A stretch of 64,000 nucleotides of DNA from Sycobia sp. Sy_11 (GCA_018907035.1 JACCIC010000094.1:372001-436000), one strand, 5' to 3'; shown: positions 32,038 to 45,238, numbered from the stretch's first letter. Numbers and translations are program-made. Notes: generated by a model not told the origin, from the sequence alone.

Positions 32038-32238
32038 TCAAAAGAAGTGAAAGCGACGTCGACGCCTGAGCTGCGCGCATTCGTGGATGAAGGAATTGTT
32101 TGTATCTTTACGAACCTGCGAGCGCTTGTAGTACATTCCAAAATATATCCCGATCACAACTAATACTAAAGAAATTAACGCCCATAACCATAAAAAATAG
32201 ACATGCAAACAAATTAATAAATTAATGAAAACTAACAT
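32038..32238 (-). CDS. possible small single-pass membrane protein or terminal exon (66 aa)
   Basis: Minus-strand ORF whose first ~35 residues form one long hydrophobic segment (LVFINLLICLHVYFLWLW then LVLVVIGIYFGMYY), followed by a charged tail with RRRRR. The second half has higher GC at third positions than its surroundings, which suggests coding. A T-rich tract ending in AG inside the ORF (TTAATTTCTTTAG) could be a splice acceptor, so the true coding part may be only a 3' exon. I recognise no family. It may still be chance. Confidence 0.35.
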   Translation of the reverse strand: MLVFINLLICLHVYFLWLWALISLVLVVIGIYFGMYYKRSQVRKDTNNSFIHECAQLRRRRRFHFF

Positions 32239-34159
32239 ACCCTTATAACAAGTTTATGATAAAAATATGAACAGATATTCATTAAATTTGATTTATGGTT
32301 ACTGTTCAGAACTCAACGCGATTTTTCGTGATGTTATAATACAAAAAAACTCTAAAAAATGTATTATAAGAAAAAATAAATCTCGGGACGTGCGAAATTA
32401 TCAATTCAGTATACTGAAAACTATCGCGCAATTTTGTTGAGTAACACGTGTGAGAGAAAAACTATATTAGAAGACATTAATCCTGAATAAGTGAATATTT
32501 TTTATTTTTATAAAAGATACAAGAACTTTGAACAAAGATATACATTTACATTTAGTTAATTTTGCATAGACACTCAAAATTTTTTAAAAAGTTACTCGAA
32601 TTTAAATAATTGTATTTGATTTATTCTAGTACTGTTGAAAAAATATGATAAATTTGAGTAAAAAAAAGAATATGAATATTTGAATAGTAGTCGATAACGA
32701 CGAACGATAGACTGTCCGAACAAAGTGATACTTAAATTATATAAATTAAATTTCCAGAATGTATAGATAATTTGAAATGGTTTATTGAAAAACAATGTGC
32801 AAATTCTGATAAAAAAACTGATAAAAAAAGATTATAAATTTGATTTTAAGAGACTACCTATACGAGTTATAAACTACCTACATGTAATGTATTTAAAAAA
32901 GAACAATATCGTTACGAACGTTACGCGGATGTTGGCGAAAGTAAACAATCGAGAAATTAATTTACGTTTACCGTTAATGAATGCAATTACTTATAAGCCA
33001 TTATTATTGTAAAGTTTATTTGTTTTGCATTTTAATTATACATTATTCTTAATAATTAAATATTATTGATTATATGATATATATTTTATCATGAAGTGTG
33101 CTTAATCTACTTTCCTTGAATCAATGCATAATTAGATAATTAGACAATTTACTCTTATACTTTTATATACACTTCACAAGAGAAACTTAGTATAGGTAAC
33201 TTTTCTCTCTAGTGTTTTAACTATTACTATTATTCTTTATGCTCACATCTCTTAACTTCATTTAGTTATTGTACTCCCTCATTAGTTCACTTTCCTGATT
33301 CAGTCGGTGCGCGAAATTTGCCTTCAGATTTCGATAAAATTTGCACTAGATTTAACGCAAGGAATGTCTTGTTGCGCTTCATCCGAGGAACTTGACGTCT
33401 AGACAACTCGTGAGGCATAAGTTTAGAACTAATTTTGTCGAAATTTACTAGCTCATTATTAGTTAAATCTAATTAAATATTTTTCTTTTATAAATTGCTT
33501 ACTAATTTTCATTTGAATGATTTGAACCTATTATAAATTATTGATTATTTTAAATAAGCTATTGTTGCGTTCAATAATAATTACACAAACTAATAAATAG
33601 TTTAGCCATTGAGCAAATAGCCTAGTGTAACATACACTTTTAGATATCTTTATGAAATTTAAGAATAAATTCAAAAAGCTGGTCTACTAAAATAGTTAAT
33701 GTGTATTACGAAATACACATTAGTCATGTTAGAAAAAACAAGGGTAAATATATACTATTATAATGATATTTGAAGTTAAAGATATATGAAGTAAATTTTT
33801 CCATGATATTAATAATAATATAAATTTATAAACATAAGGTAGATAGAGAACGTCATAACAAAATTTCTATCATATATAGATGTACTAAAAAAAACATATC
33901 ATTCACATCTATTGGTTCAGCAATAATCTTAAGAGCTTCGTTATCGTAACAAAAAATTAAAGATTTAAAAAAGTAACTCATATTATTTACTATCGAAACT
34001 TTAATAATTTTTTTTATGAAATTTTTAAAAAAAGAATGAATATGAAACGTGAAAAAGCAAGATCTTTAATACTGTGCAGGGCGAAAAGTTGTAAAAGATT
34101 TAATGCACCCTCTTATCTTATCGCTTGATTTGCTCGAAGTTAAACGACCGAGGATAGGG
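32239..34159. other. AT-rich, nothing recognised
   Basis: AT-rich sequence with short frames only. A modest GC-richer spot at 33300-33420 has no identified role. Confidence 0.45.
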
Positions 34160-35639
34160 TACGTATAGAAGATCCGCTTTGAATGCGTAATTGATGCGCA
34201 TACCATATTCTGCTGTGTCGCAGAGTCTTATCTACGAAATTACGAGTTGGGTGCAATTCAAAAATAACGTGTTCGGTATTTCTACTACCAAGGAGTAATT
34301 ATGGATCGTATTGCGCGAACGCCATGATATTTGCAGCTGGCGAACTTGTAGCGACACATGTACTGTATTAAGTGATCCGTCAGGAGGAATGAGCAGGAAT
34401 GTGTCTTATTTCCGGAATAATTTGCATTAATTATTTATCATTCAATAACTCTTATAGTTCGTTCTGATTTTTTTTATATTGCGCTTTGGCCTGTCGTATA
34501 AACTGAGCGATTATATTTTTTATCTTAAGCTTTGACATATAGTTATTTTTTATGGAAAATGACTTTTCCCGTAGTATAGTGAATTCTCAATATCTACAGG
34601 ATGCTGCCAATTATTATTCTGAACTGCTTGGATTTGATTAAGAATTAAGTTTAGCAAGATAATAGAAATGGAAAAGTATATCTTTTAATAATGATATGCG
34701 CCGCATGACATAATAAATTTCGTAATAAAATGAAGTAAATGGATCAATCACGATTAAATGTAAATACAATTCAGAATGCAAGATTGTATGCTTGACGTAA
34801 TCACATTAGACTAATAAAACATGAGCATACTTTTGTTCGTATACGTCATAAAATTAATACGTGAACAGATATATTTGGAACGTTTAAGGTCTGCAGGTAT
34901 ACGATCCAGAAATAGTATATTTATGATGTAAGGAAAAGTTGGTATGAAAATAAAAGTGAAATGAGGGGGAAACACAGGCAAGAGCGACGGATCCTAAGCG
35001 GAAGGAATTTATTAATTTATAAATGTATATAGAGGGAATAGTGGAATTTATAAAATAGAGAATGAGAGCGGGAGCGAAGTGAGCAGGAGACAGAGAGCTC
35101 TATATATGTTTACAGTATAGGATCAAGTGCGTAAGCATGCATATCCATAGCCGCTTAAACAGAGGATCGTGTCAATTATGGGAAAGAAGAAGGTAGGCCG
35201 GGGGTACAGTGTTGAAGATTTGGAATGTATTTTAAGGTGACAGCTGTGAATAGTACTCGTGGCATTTGTATTTTGAACGATATATATTAGTTAATCGGAA
35301 GAGGCGAAAATGATAGCATTTCGTTATTGCAATTTGCGACACATGTGACATCGATGAATTATGTTGATGTGTGAATTATGTTATGTTGATGTGTGAATGT
35401 CAGGCCCCTGGTCAGCGAGCATTTTGTACGCATGAGGTATGTCAGAGTATTGTACATTCCGCCGATAGTAACATATTTATACATACATTTATTTGTGTCT
35501 TAGAGTAATATATTTTATGTATAATATATATGTTTCACGTATACTCAATTAAATAGCAGATATAAAATAGATACACATTTGCCACGACTTTTCTTCCTTT
35601 TACGCCGATACAAGTGCTTCACTGTGACCGTATAAATTA

Positions 35640-35643
<4 letters not shown>

Positions 35644-35710
<67 letters not shown>
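35644..35710. repeat. (TA)n microsatellite
   Basis: About 67 bp of TA dinucleotides within copy A. Confidence 0.9.
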
Positions 35711-35713
<3 letters not shown>

Positions 35714-36837
35714 CTGTCCTTTTATCAGTTAGCCCGATTATTTAATTGTTTTAACTTAATGACACTTATAAAGATGGCGAGGTAAGTACAAAACTTTATC
35801 TTTAAATTCTGCCTTTCCAATGTTTCAAAGTTTCACAATATAGAACTCTTTAAGTATTGACACTCTTAATTATTCTCTTATCTTCAGTAAAACTTTTAAT
35901 AATTTTGATTTACCAGCTTCTATTTCTGTGATTAATTCGCAATTCGATAATAAATGACACCGTTTGACCATATTTTATCTAACTTGGTAGTTTTACACCA
36001 TGCGTAAAAATTGGTAAATGTTCTTTCCTTTTACAAAAACTTTTCTTTGATATTTATCTAATACCATGCGATTTGACAGGCATTTGTTAAGCGTGTGAAA
36101 AGTTTGTCTAATGAATTTTATTTAAATAGGAAAGAATGGAATAACGAATTTATTTGAAAATTTCTGTTTCCAGTGGCATTAGAAGTGTCTTTTTGTTGAA
36201 AATTTACTCTACCGCGAACCAAATTATTTGAGTGACGCAACGTTGTCAGTTAAACGACCAATCAAAACCGAAAATATTACATTAAATCGAGTCTGATTCT
36301 TACTAAATATTTGAGTAGACATGGAGCAACAATCATAGCTCAGCCAACAAACTCCTCTAACTTGTCTTCCTCTTCCATTTTTCTGTTTTATTATTAATAG
36401 ACTGAAAGATGTTCTCAAGGTATACTATAAATCATATCACTATTTATAAAATTTTCTGTCCAGTCCATGCCGAAGTATATATGAAATGTATGTTCAATTA
36501 CTTTCATCATTAGCATAACTGTTTTGAATGAAAATAAATCATGTTTAAAAGCATTAATGAAAATTTATGTTTAAGGTACAAGCTCTTTTACAAAAATATT
36601 GCGAATATTGAATTTCCACGGGCTATGTATTTCGATTTTTTCGAAGTTATATGTTGGTATTTATGTCCTTTAGTTATGCCGATGAATTCGGTAATTTTGA
36701 ATGTATAGTGAATTTTTCACATTTATTGATCTATTAGGTGAACTTATTTGGTGCTCTCTTCGATTTTTGTCTGTTCCAAACAAAAACATTCGGACTGTGG
36801 CATATGGTGAATTTCTCTGGGTCAATTTAGAACATTT

Positions 36838-36995
36838 ATCGACGGTAGACAATGTTCGCAGAGAACCAACATAGAAAATAATTCACAGAAATCGCAGAGG
36901 AAAGCATCATTAGTATTGGCCAACGTCGAATCGCCGTTAGAGAAATGATCAAGAAGTTAAACATAATCGATTCGCATGCCATACGTGTTTTACTA
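36838..36995 (+). pseudogene. short mariner-like transposase fragment
   Basis: Plus-strand reading gives GR-x-C-S-x-R-T-N-I-E-N in one frame and, after a shift, IISIGQRRIAVREMIKKLNI, close to the second helix-turn-helix of many mariners (DRRLTVREMAEELNIS). Only this part remains, about 160 bp beyond the 3' end of the cysteine-rich gene on the opposite strand. Confidence 0.45.
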
Positions 36996-37152
36996 ATGAT
37001 CTGTGAACGAGACAGGGACCGATTTAAATGCATTAAAATTATATAAATATACTTATTAAATACAATAATATTATGACATAATTTTCCATAAATATGTTTT
37101 TGTGTATTATATTGTACAACAACGTCCAAAATTATATAAATAGAATAATAAG

Positions 37153-37158
37153 TTTATT
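37153..37158 (-). promoter_or_regulatory. possible polyadenylation signal overlapping the stop codon
   Basis: AATAAA on the minus strand includes the TAA stop (37154-37156) of the cysteine-rich gene. A signal here implies a very short 3' UTR. Confidence 0.4.
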
Positions 37159-38891
37159 TTCTTGAATAACACTGTGCTTTTTCCGACGTATCTTTACAAC
37201 ATTTACATTTTCGGTTGTTACAGCGAGCTACATTGTAGTTTGGATCCACACATTTTCTAGGACACACTACCTCACAACTGTTAGTTGCATAACATTCTGA
37301 ACGCCCAAATTGATTAAAGTTGCAACATGAACACTGATTTGCAGTACATTTTGGATGAAAAAAAACGCATGCCAAAGGGCATGTTGAATTACAATCTGCA
37401 AAAGAAATTCAAATCAATACAATTATAAAATAAATATAGTTACATGTACTAGAATTTATTTTATGTGTTAGGGAATTCTTAAATAATGTATGGTTTTTAT
37501 TGACCTATTTTGAATTAAGCTCGAATTATCTTTAAGCCTTTTGTATTTTTACTAGGGTCAATATTTATTAGAATCTCACGATCATGTTTAAATATTTATT
37601 AATTTCTTGAATTATGTTAATACGCTTGACGCCATTTTCCAAGACATCACACAGAAGTCGACATGGTCAAGCTTTTGTCATTATCGAAAAATCTAGCGAC
37701 CATTGTCTGTCAAAAAACCTTGAAATATTTAGCATGACGGAGAATTGAAATCGAGAAGTAAATAGACCCATGCATTTCCTTTTACATCTTGAGAAGACCA
37801 GTTAAAAATGGAAGATAGAAAGAGAAAGAGAGGAGAGGGCTAAGGTGTTCATTGGTTCGACAATTAGCACATTTTGGATCTCAAGTAAGCTTATCTGGTC
37901 ATGAACACGCGCGATTGTGATAAATATATCGAAATGCTCATCTCTTTTCTACCTCATTTAAATCTGGTAAATAGGGAGATAAAAAATTTTTGGTCACCTC
38001 GCCAACACTTAGAAAGTTATTTCACAAGTAGATGAATAGGTCGCCTTTGGTACTTTTATATTATTTAATATTTAGTATATATAGGTATATGTCTGACATA
38101 GAATGACAGTATTCCACTATGGAGGGGATGTTATAGTATAAAATCTTGCCATGGTGTGCTGAATTTATTCAAAGAAATTTCCTCTGCATCCGAAGATAGT
38201 TCTATCATTATCTGGATTCAAGATTTACCAATTCTAGATCTGGATGTTTCAATGCACTTTTCTGTTAAAATTTCCGACAGTAAGAATAAATGCAATAACT
38301 GTATCTTAACTAAGGGTAAGGTTGCTGCGATATTGCAGCTTAACTCTGAGGCCCTCATGATGGCAGCGTCATGGTAGAGGAAAATAGAGGAGATTTTTAA
38401 GATGATTATCGGCTTGGCTTCTTTGCTCCACGGTATTATGAATGTCTTAGAACTTTTTGGATGCAAGCGTCAACGTGATAGAATACTTTCAGTATTTCGG
38501 CAGTAATGATTAGAGTGAATGTAACAAGAATTAACCAACATGCTACTTTTTACATTACGAATTTAGTTTTCATTATAATTCCTCTTACTAAGAAGAGAAT
38601 CTTAAATTCTGACACATTGCTAATTCTTATATTCGTCGAAATATTAAAAATAATAACAATAAATATCTAATTAAATGATTCAATCAAAAATAATAAAAAT
38701 AAATATTAATAATTGACAGCGTCAAACATTTAATAATATAATTTTCTATTGCTATGTGGTTTAGACCATATTTTAAATTTTAGGCTATTTTTTCTTAGAT
38801 ATTTCTAGATTTATTGCTTACCTTGGCCTCCTTGGCCTACTATGTAGGCTAAATGTATTAGTAGAAGCAAAAAACTAATCGCACTTTTCAT
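37154..38891 (-). CDS. secreted peptide with two 8-cysteine repeats, two exons
   Basis: Exon 1 (complement of 38822-38891) starts ATG and encodes a classic signal peptide: Lys after Met, then a core of Leu/Ile, ending V-G-Q-G-G-Q. It ends at a GTAAGC donor (38816-38821). Exon 2 (complement of 37154-37395) follows a T-rich TTTCTTTTGCAG acceptor; the phases match (1 nt + 2 nt). The predicted protein is ~103 residues with 16 cysteines after the signal. Spacing falls into two repeats: C-x3-C-x3-C-x6-C-x4-C-x-C-C-x9-C and C-x3-C-x3-C-x9-C-x4-C-x-C-C-x8-C. The inner C-x3-C-x9-C-x4-C-x-C of repeat 2 equals the CS-alpha-beta (defensin / scorpion-type) signature. The product is extracellular. It could be an antimicrobial, venom-like or protease-inhibitor peptide; I recognise no exact family. 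Intron 1426 bp. Confidence 0.7.
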
Positions 38892-38960
38892 CGTAGAGTA
38901 AGTAAAGTTCCATAAATTTTAGACAATTAATTCGTATGCAAGCTAAGCGCCTTTTATATA
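38890..38960 (-). promoter_or_regulatory. TATA promoter of the cysteine-rich gene
   Basis: TATATAAAAG (complement of 38951-38960) lies about 60 nt upstream of the ATG, leaving a short 5' UTR. The duplicate copy keeps a variant, GTATAAAA (complement of 44796-44803). Confidence 0.55.
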
Positions 38961-39200
38961 GGTTTATGTGCTTTACATGCATTTAAATAGAATACGTCAC
39001 GAAGTAGTAGTTTTATACAAAAAAAATTTTTACTATTGTTAGTTTTACTTAAAAAACTAAAAAAATAATTCTTTTCATTTATTTATTGATTCCAAAATTA
39101 CGCTCTCAAGCTCACGAAAAAGCCGATCCCGGCATATGTTTTGACACACGGAATGTTCATCAAACACTACATATATTTCTAGTACTACTTAAAAGGTCCT

Positions 39201-40058
39201 GTATATACAATTGTAAAATAAGGATACTGTCTCTTAGAAAATAGCAACAATAAATCCCTTGGAAGCATGTATAAAAAACTTCGTTGTAACATATACTTCT
39301 ATATTATATAACAATACGCATTTAGATAGTACAATGCAATAAAGATATGGAAATTTTTATTTTGAACTTCGTGACAATTTACATAATGAGAACCGAAGTA
39401 TTATGTTAAATTACTAACTTTTTTTAACCAGTTTAAAAATAATTATACTAAAAAATTTAATTTTTCAGTCAGTTTGATATTCTTTTTATTACATTGAAGT
39501 TATTTGAAGGTATTTTGAAAATGATTTCCTAAAGTTATAATAGCCGCTCCAAAAAATAAGTTTACAAAGATTAACAATGATTGAAAAAAAAGTTTTTACA
39601 ATGAAGCAAGTCTAAAAATCTAAAAATAAATATTTATATTTAAATATGTTAATAAAATATTATATTACAGATCATCAATTATGAAAACCGCTAATAAGTT
39701 TGATTTGTAATAAATCCATGAAGGTTCATTAATTTAACAAAAGCTTTAATCTTAAATTTCTGCAGATCCATTTATTCTGCTACGGTTAGTATTCGATCGT
39801 TCAGAAACTAGCAAAAACTTTTAGCTTTAAAAAAAATAGTACCGTCATTTGGATTAAAAAATTATGTTAAGCAAAAGGTAATTATTCATAATTTTAACGT
39901 GAGCATAAAATCCTTCAACTTTTTACATCAAATTCCTATTGGACCATATAATGGCTCATTACTAATTAATTATTCTCGTAGCGCACCCAGACATGAGAAA
40001 TTCATTATCTTAAAAATGTTTCGTATATAGCGCTTAAATCATGTGCAATAAAGCGTCG

Positions 40059-40059
<1 letters not shown>
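39201..40059. other. AT-rich, nothing recognised
   Basis: AT-rich sequence between the duplication and a TA array. Confidence 0.45.

Positions 40060-40114
<55 letters not shown>
40060..40114. repeat. (TA)n microsatellite
   Basis: About 55 bp of TA dinucleotides. Confidence 0.9.
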
Positions 40115-40116
<2 letters not shown>

Positions 40117-40199
40117 CTAATAGATACGAGAGCACTTGCGACTGCTCGATTTTACCTCATCAATTTTATACGAAACTGACCGAAAGACTTCTCTTTATA

Positions 40200-40655
40200 A
40201 CTGTATGGACCATGTGTGAACTAAGTTCCTATAGGGAGAGAATATTGTAATCTGAAGGGCGGCAAACTGGCGTACAGGCGCCATTAGTTTTTTTCTTATT
40301 TTCTTTTCTTCGAACGGGTAGCGAACTGTGAGATGAAGGAGCGTCTTGTAAAGAAAAGTTAACCTACTGGGACAACTTTGGTGACATTTTGCAACAAACT
40401 GATCTCTAAGGCTGTGACCCTTGCGGACGAGAGGGAGAGAGAAAGACCGACAAGAGAGTCCGAGGAGTTGAGTTTTGCGCAAATGGAAGTGAATGAGAAG
40501 TGGGAGGGGGAGGGAGGAATTGCGATCAGCGCTCGGGAGCAATTTTGTGTACTTATGAACTGCGCATCCTGCAGCAGTTTGATGTTGGTCCATAGATATA
40601 GCAACGGAAGCGCATCAAGAAATGAAATTACGTTGTTATATATGATTTTGAGGTC
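40200..40655. other. moderate-GC block between two TA arrays
   Basis: Higher-complexity sequence (GGCGGCAAACTGGCGTACAG, CGCTCGGGAGC) framed by (TA)n at 40060 and 40658. The plus-strand frame 40378-40764 runs into the TA repeat and is not supported as a gene. It may be a mobile-element remnant. Confidence 0.3.

Positions 40656-40657
<2 letters not shown>

Positions 40658-40699
<42 letters not shown>
40658..40699. repeat. (TA)n microsatellite
   Basis: About 42 bp of TA dinucleotides. Confidence 0.9.
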
Positions 40700-40703
<4 letters not shown>

Positions 40704-42179
40704 TACACGGTTTTGCAAGAAACAAACGCATTTCTTTTCAAGATTTATTGTTATCTGTAAATAAAAGTGTCAAAATCCTAATATCTTGCTTGCAAATCAT
40801 TATATAGATACACTAGGCAATTTCAAATTATTCGTAATTTTATTTTTATAAGATACTTTATGATAAGTATCACTCAACAGTTTTTTTAACGATGTGTATA
40901 ATAGTTATTGTATAATTGATTTTCTATGAGGCCATGCAAAATTAAACCCTCTTTTGAATAACATTCTGCGTCTCAGGTCAATGGCGAAAACGAAAGTTTA
41001 TGTATAGATACCGTCAGCTGTATGAAGCCAGGCTGCGGTAGAAACCTTTTTACAGAATAGTTGAGAAACTAAATTGTGAAGACGCTATATATCTTGATGT
41101 ATATCTACATACACATAAACTTCCGCCTTGATTTCCGCTCGTTACGTTACGAGTGAAATTTCCAATTGAAAGAGAGTTAAATGGGCAGATAATTTCAATA
41201 GTTAATCATTTTTTATAGAAATTATTGACAATTGAACAAAATAGGCTTTGTTAATATTTTAATTAAAAAAGTTTGATTTAATTAAAACTTGACAATCGGT
41301 TTAAATAAATTATATCAGATGTCACTTTCCTATTTCTCGGTTTCATCCGTCAAGGATGAAAATTCTAAATCCAACAACTTTTTTTTATTTATTTTTCAAC
41401 CAAGCCGAATTTATATCCCAGTATTTTCAACGATGTTCTTTTTAAATCCGAAGTAAAAAGAAATTCAGTAAGTCGGGCTCTTCTCGTACGTATTTTGAAT
41501 TTAAATGAAATTTTCAGGGACGATTTCTTTAAATCGCCATTTTCGACATAATATAAAACGAAATTTAAAGAATGCTCGAACTATCACAACTTCAATTTAA
41601 AAAATCCTGTCAATAAAGCTATATAGATAATAGATCATATTTTCATCATTGAATGGTCGCAAACTTATCATTAAATTCAATATGCATGTATAGAGAACAA
41701 TTGCTAACTCATAAATATTTTAAATATTTAATTTATTAGTAAAACTCTTAATGACCAAACTGGGATCGTAATCAAATTATCTAATATTTTTTTGCAAAGC
41801 CACGAAAAATTTTTCCAATGAATTTATAAATTAGTGATTTAGCATAAATATGTTGATTTTAGGATTTGTCAAGCATTTTTTTGCGTCTGAATGTTTGTGA
41901 TATCAGAAATTTAGAACAAATTTATAAAAATTATTAAAAACCAGATTTTTAAAAAAATTTAATTTTAGAAATACAATAGAGAAGACTGTTCCGATTTTGT
42001 TCCTACCAATTTAAAAAGACCATTCTAGAATTTTCAATTTCCATTATATACAAGTAGAAAATTTATCGCCGTTGAACTGTAGCAAAAAAAAAGAACGGAC
42101 AGATTCTGTTAATAAGGTTACCAAACCTAGTCGTAATTAGGCAGATCATATAGGCAGATCGAAATGTAGTTTTTTTTTG
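40700..42179. other. AT-rich, nothing recognised
   Basis: AT-rich spacer between the two duplicated blocks. Confidence 0.45.
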
Positions 42180-43869
42180 ACGTATGCAAGATTTGCGTTG
42201 AAAACGTAATTGACACGCTCGCAATATTCTACTGTACAACATTGAATTAACTTGGAAACTACGATTTAAATGCAATTCAAAATGTGACGTGTGCAGTATT
42301 AATACTTCCAAGGAGTAATCATGGATTGCGTTGCGTGAACGCTACGATATTTGCATTTGGTGCACTTGTAGCGACACATGTACTGTATTAAATAAGTCGT
42401 CAGCAGGAAAAAGCGTGACTTTTGAAGAATGATTATGTGTTATTTCCGAGATAATTTTCATTAAGTATTTATCTTTCAATTACTTTTATAGTTCTTTCTA
42501 CATTTTTTTATGTTTCACTCTGGGCTGTCGTATAAATTGAGCGATTATATTTTTTAGCTTAAGCTTTGACATGTCGTTATTTTAATTGAAAACAACTTTT
42601 CACGTAGTTATAGTAGTTCTTTATACCGACAGGATGACATCATTGATTGTCTTCAACTTCTTTAGACTGGCATAGCTACTAATTTGGCTAATCCAAAAAT
42701 TTAATAAATAACATTGAAGCATTTTCATTTATCCCAGTTTTCATTCATAATGACATAGATCGTCATCGATTTGAAATAATATTTAAAATGACTGTAGTAA
42801 GAAAAAAGAATAATTACAGAATCTTATGAAAATATCTAATTCTACTGCACATAACAAATTATTAGTAGGTCTTCAGATTTGTTGATTATTTTAAATAAAA
42901 TACCGGGGAAAAGTTAAAAATCAAATAAATTAATTTATATAATATATATAAAACATAAGAAAATTGAGACATTTACCAATATGCACAAAACATATCATGG
43001 TTAATTTTGAATTCATAATTAAGTTTGACAAGATAATAGAAATAGGAAAGTATATTTTTTAATAATGATATGCGCTGCTTGAGATAACAGATTTCGTAAT
43101 AAAACAAAATAAATGAACGATGCGAGATTATATGCTTGGCGTAATCGCATTAGACTAATAACAAATGAGAATATTTGGATAAAATCTGCCTTTCCCATGT
43201 TTTAAATTTCAGGATACAGAACGCTTTGAGTTATGGCACTTCTAATTTCAAAAATTTTCCTATTCTCTTACCTCCAGTCCAGCTTAAAAAATGCCGATTT
43301 CCTAACTCTTCTTACTTTGCAATTTAACGATTGCTGCCACCTTATTATCAAATATGACATGACTTGGCATTTGTAAACCGAGTACGTCATTCGAAGCATT
43401 AGCATTATTTTATCATTTCTTGAATGGATTTCTTAATTTACACCAAAATTTTCCAATTCATATGAAAAATAAAATATCTGGAAACCTTACATTAAAAACA
43501 TATAAAATAATAATAATGTATATATACTTGCAACGATCAAGCTGTACACTCAATACAGCCTAATACGTGGAAGACTTTTAATTCAAATATTAGTCGAAAT
43601 TAAAATATTCGAGCAATGATCCCGATTAGCGATCGGATACGCAAAATCAAAATAATACGAACGCGAGTATCTAGTATACCTGTCCCGCGCTCCCCGCGCC
43701 AACGAACTCAGAATGCAGTAAAGGCTCTAGCCGCTGCATTTCAGGTGCCCCGTTTTAATTAAATAATATAAAACTGTCGCTTTCGATACTGTTATATTAT
43801 TTAATATTTAGTATACATATGAAAGTAGACGTGCACATGAATATTCCCATAAATAAGTAAATAATCACG

Positions 43870-44345
43870 CGTATGCGAGCGCCCTGAAGGGCAGTCTCAC
43901 ACATAAGCCATATGATTATTATGATTCTAATACGATTATTGTTATTATATTATTATAAAATTATTATTATTATTTTTCTGCGACCCAACGGTGGCGTAAA
44001 CACCTGATCGACTAATTTTTCGTGTATAAAAGCGCTAGTTTTTCACCACAAAAGTAGTGTTCTCTCGGCCTTGTGGCCCAAAGAAGCACGAGAGTGCAGC
44101 TTGATCCTGGATGCGTGGATCCTCCATTAAAGGCTGGCGGTCTCACTCTTAGTCCAGAACGAAGACCTCATCCTGAATGTACAGCTCTGGCGTGTTTTGG
44201 TGCTTGTCATAAGAACCTGGTGGCGATTTGAACGACCAGGGGCCAAAGCAGATTGAGCGAAGTAACAAGCACCGGGCAACGAATAGATACATCGTTATGG
44301 AGCAGTAGACTGCGTTTTACAAAATTTTCCTCCGCCCCCTGTAAA
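43870..44345 (+). mobile_element. unrelated insertion in copy B, LTR- or promoter-like
   Basis: Has no match in copy A. GC is higher. It contains TATAAAAG (44025-44032), a CTCTCGGCCTTGTGG-type start region, ATTAAAGG, and TGGTGGCGATTTGAAC near 44219, which resembles a primer-binding site after an LTR; CCTGGT and ACCAGG around it can also form a hairpin. No ORF. This may be a solo or truncated LTR. Its ends are not defined. Confidence 0.3.
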
Positions 44346-44608
44346 TGGAAAGATAGTGCTCGAGAATACTATAACCAGTAAGCGGATTAAACTAAATAAT
44401 TTTTAATAAGTAAAGGCGTGCGTTGCTAATTATTATTTTCGTCGAAATATTAAAAATAATAATCATAAATATTTAATTAAATGATTAAATCAAAAATAAT
44501 AAACATAAGTATCAATAATTGACCGCTCCAAACATTTAATAATTTAATTTTCTATTTCTATGTGACGTAGACCATATTTTCTTAGATATTTGTAGATTTA
44601 ATACTTAT

Positions 44609-44681
44609 CTTGATCAGCTTGTTACCTACGATATGGGTAAAACTTATTAGTACAAGTAAAAAACTAATCGGATTTTTTCAT
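44609..44681 (-). pseudogene. decayed exon 1 of the cysteine-rich peptide paralog
   Basis: Aligns with exon 1 at 38822-38891, including the bases before the ATG and the signal-peptide codons. One inserted A after the ATG shifts the frame and gives a TAG at codon 6. The splice donor GTAAGC has become ATAAGT (complement of 44603-44608). No exon 2 counterpart is found in copy B. The gene copy is dead. Confidence 0.8.
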
Positions 44682-45237
44682 CGTAGAGCAAGTACAGTTC
44701 GAGAAATTTTAGACAATTAATATTTTCACAGAAAAAGTTAAATTTTAAAAAATTTCGACAAACAAAATTTTGCATATAGAAAAATTAAACGCATTTTATA
44801 CATAGATATCAGTTTCATATCCATTTCAGTAGAATACGTAACACGGCAGTAATTTGTTAGCATTATTTTTACTGTACTAGAAAAAAATTTTCCTTTGTGT
44901 ATGCTCTTTGTTGTTATAGTTTTTATTTATAAAATAAATCAAAAACTTACACAGTTATAGAAATTATAAAGTTAGTTAAATATAAAATGTATGCTGAATT
45001 GACATAGGAATCGTTTCCTTAATTTAAAATTCGAAATTTAAAAATTACTATATAATTTGTATAACTATCTAAACTTTTGATTTATTTTACGAATAAAGAG
45101 AATAACAATTTTGAAAGCAAAAATTTTGCTGTAAAATTACTACATAGTCACGTATTGTAATAAAATGTATATACAATATACCTATATATAAAAGGTGTTG
45201 AATTTCTATATTAACAAAATATTATTCCTGTACATCC

Positions 45238-45238
<1 letters not shown>

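Larger units (their letters stand above)
34160..39200. repeat. segmental duplication, copy A (~5 kb)
   Basis: Collinear, same-orientation matches to 42180-45510: 34160-34560 with 42180-42600 (including a perfect run around CTTGTAGCGACACATGTACTG); 34620-34830 with 43005-43170; 35800-36060 with 43185-43460; 38045-38080 with 43785-43820; 38625-38990 with 44430-44850; 39050-39190 with 45360-45510. Sampled stretches look about 80-85% identical. Copy A contains the intact cysteine-rich peptide gene. Confidence 0.8.

Noticed and set aside
40378..40764. 128-codon plus-strand frame
   Set aside because: Runs into the TA repeat and shows no family features.
43200..44400. A second exon for the peptide paralog in copy B
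   Set aside because: No cysteine-rich frame on either strand; the matching part of copy A is missing here.
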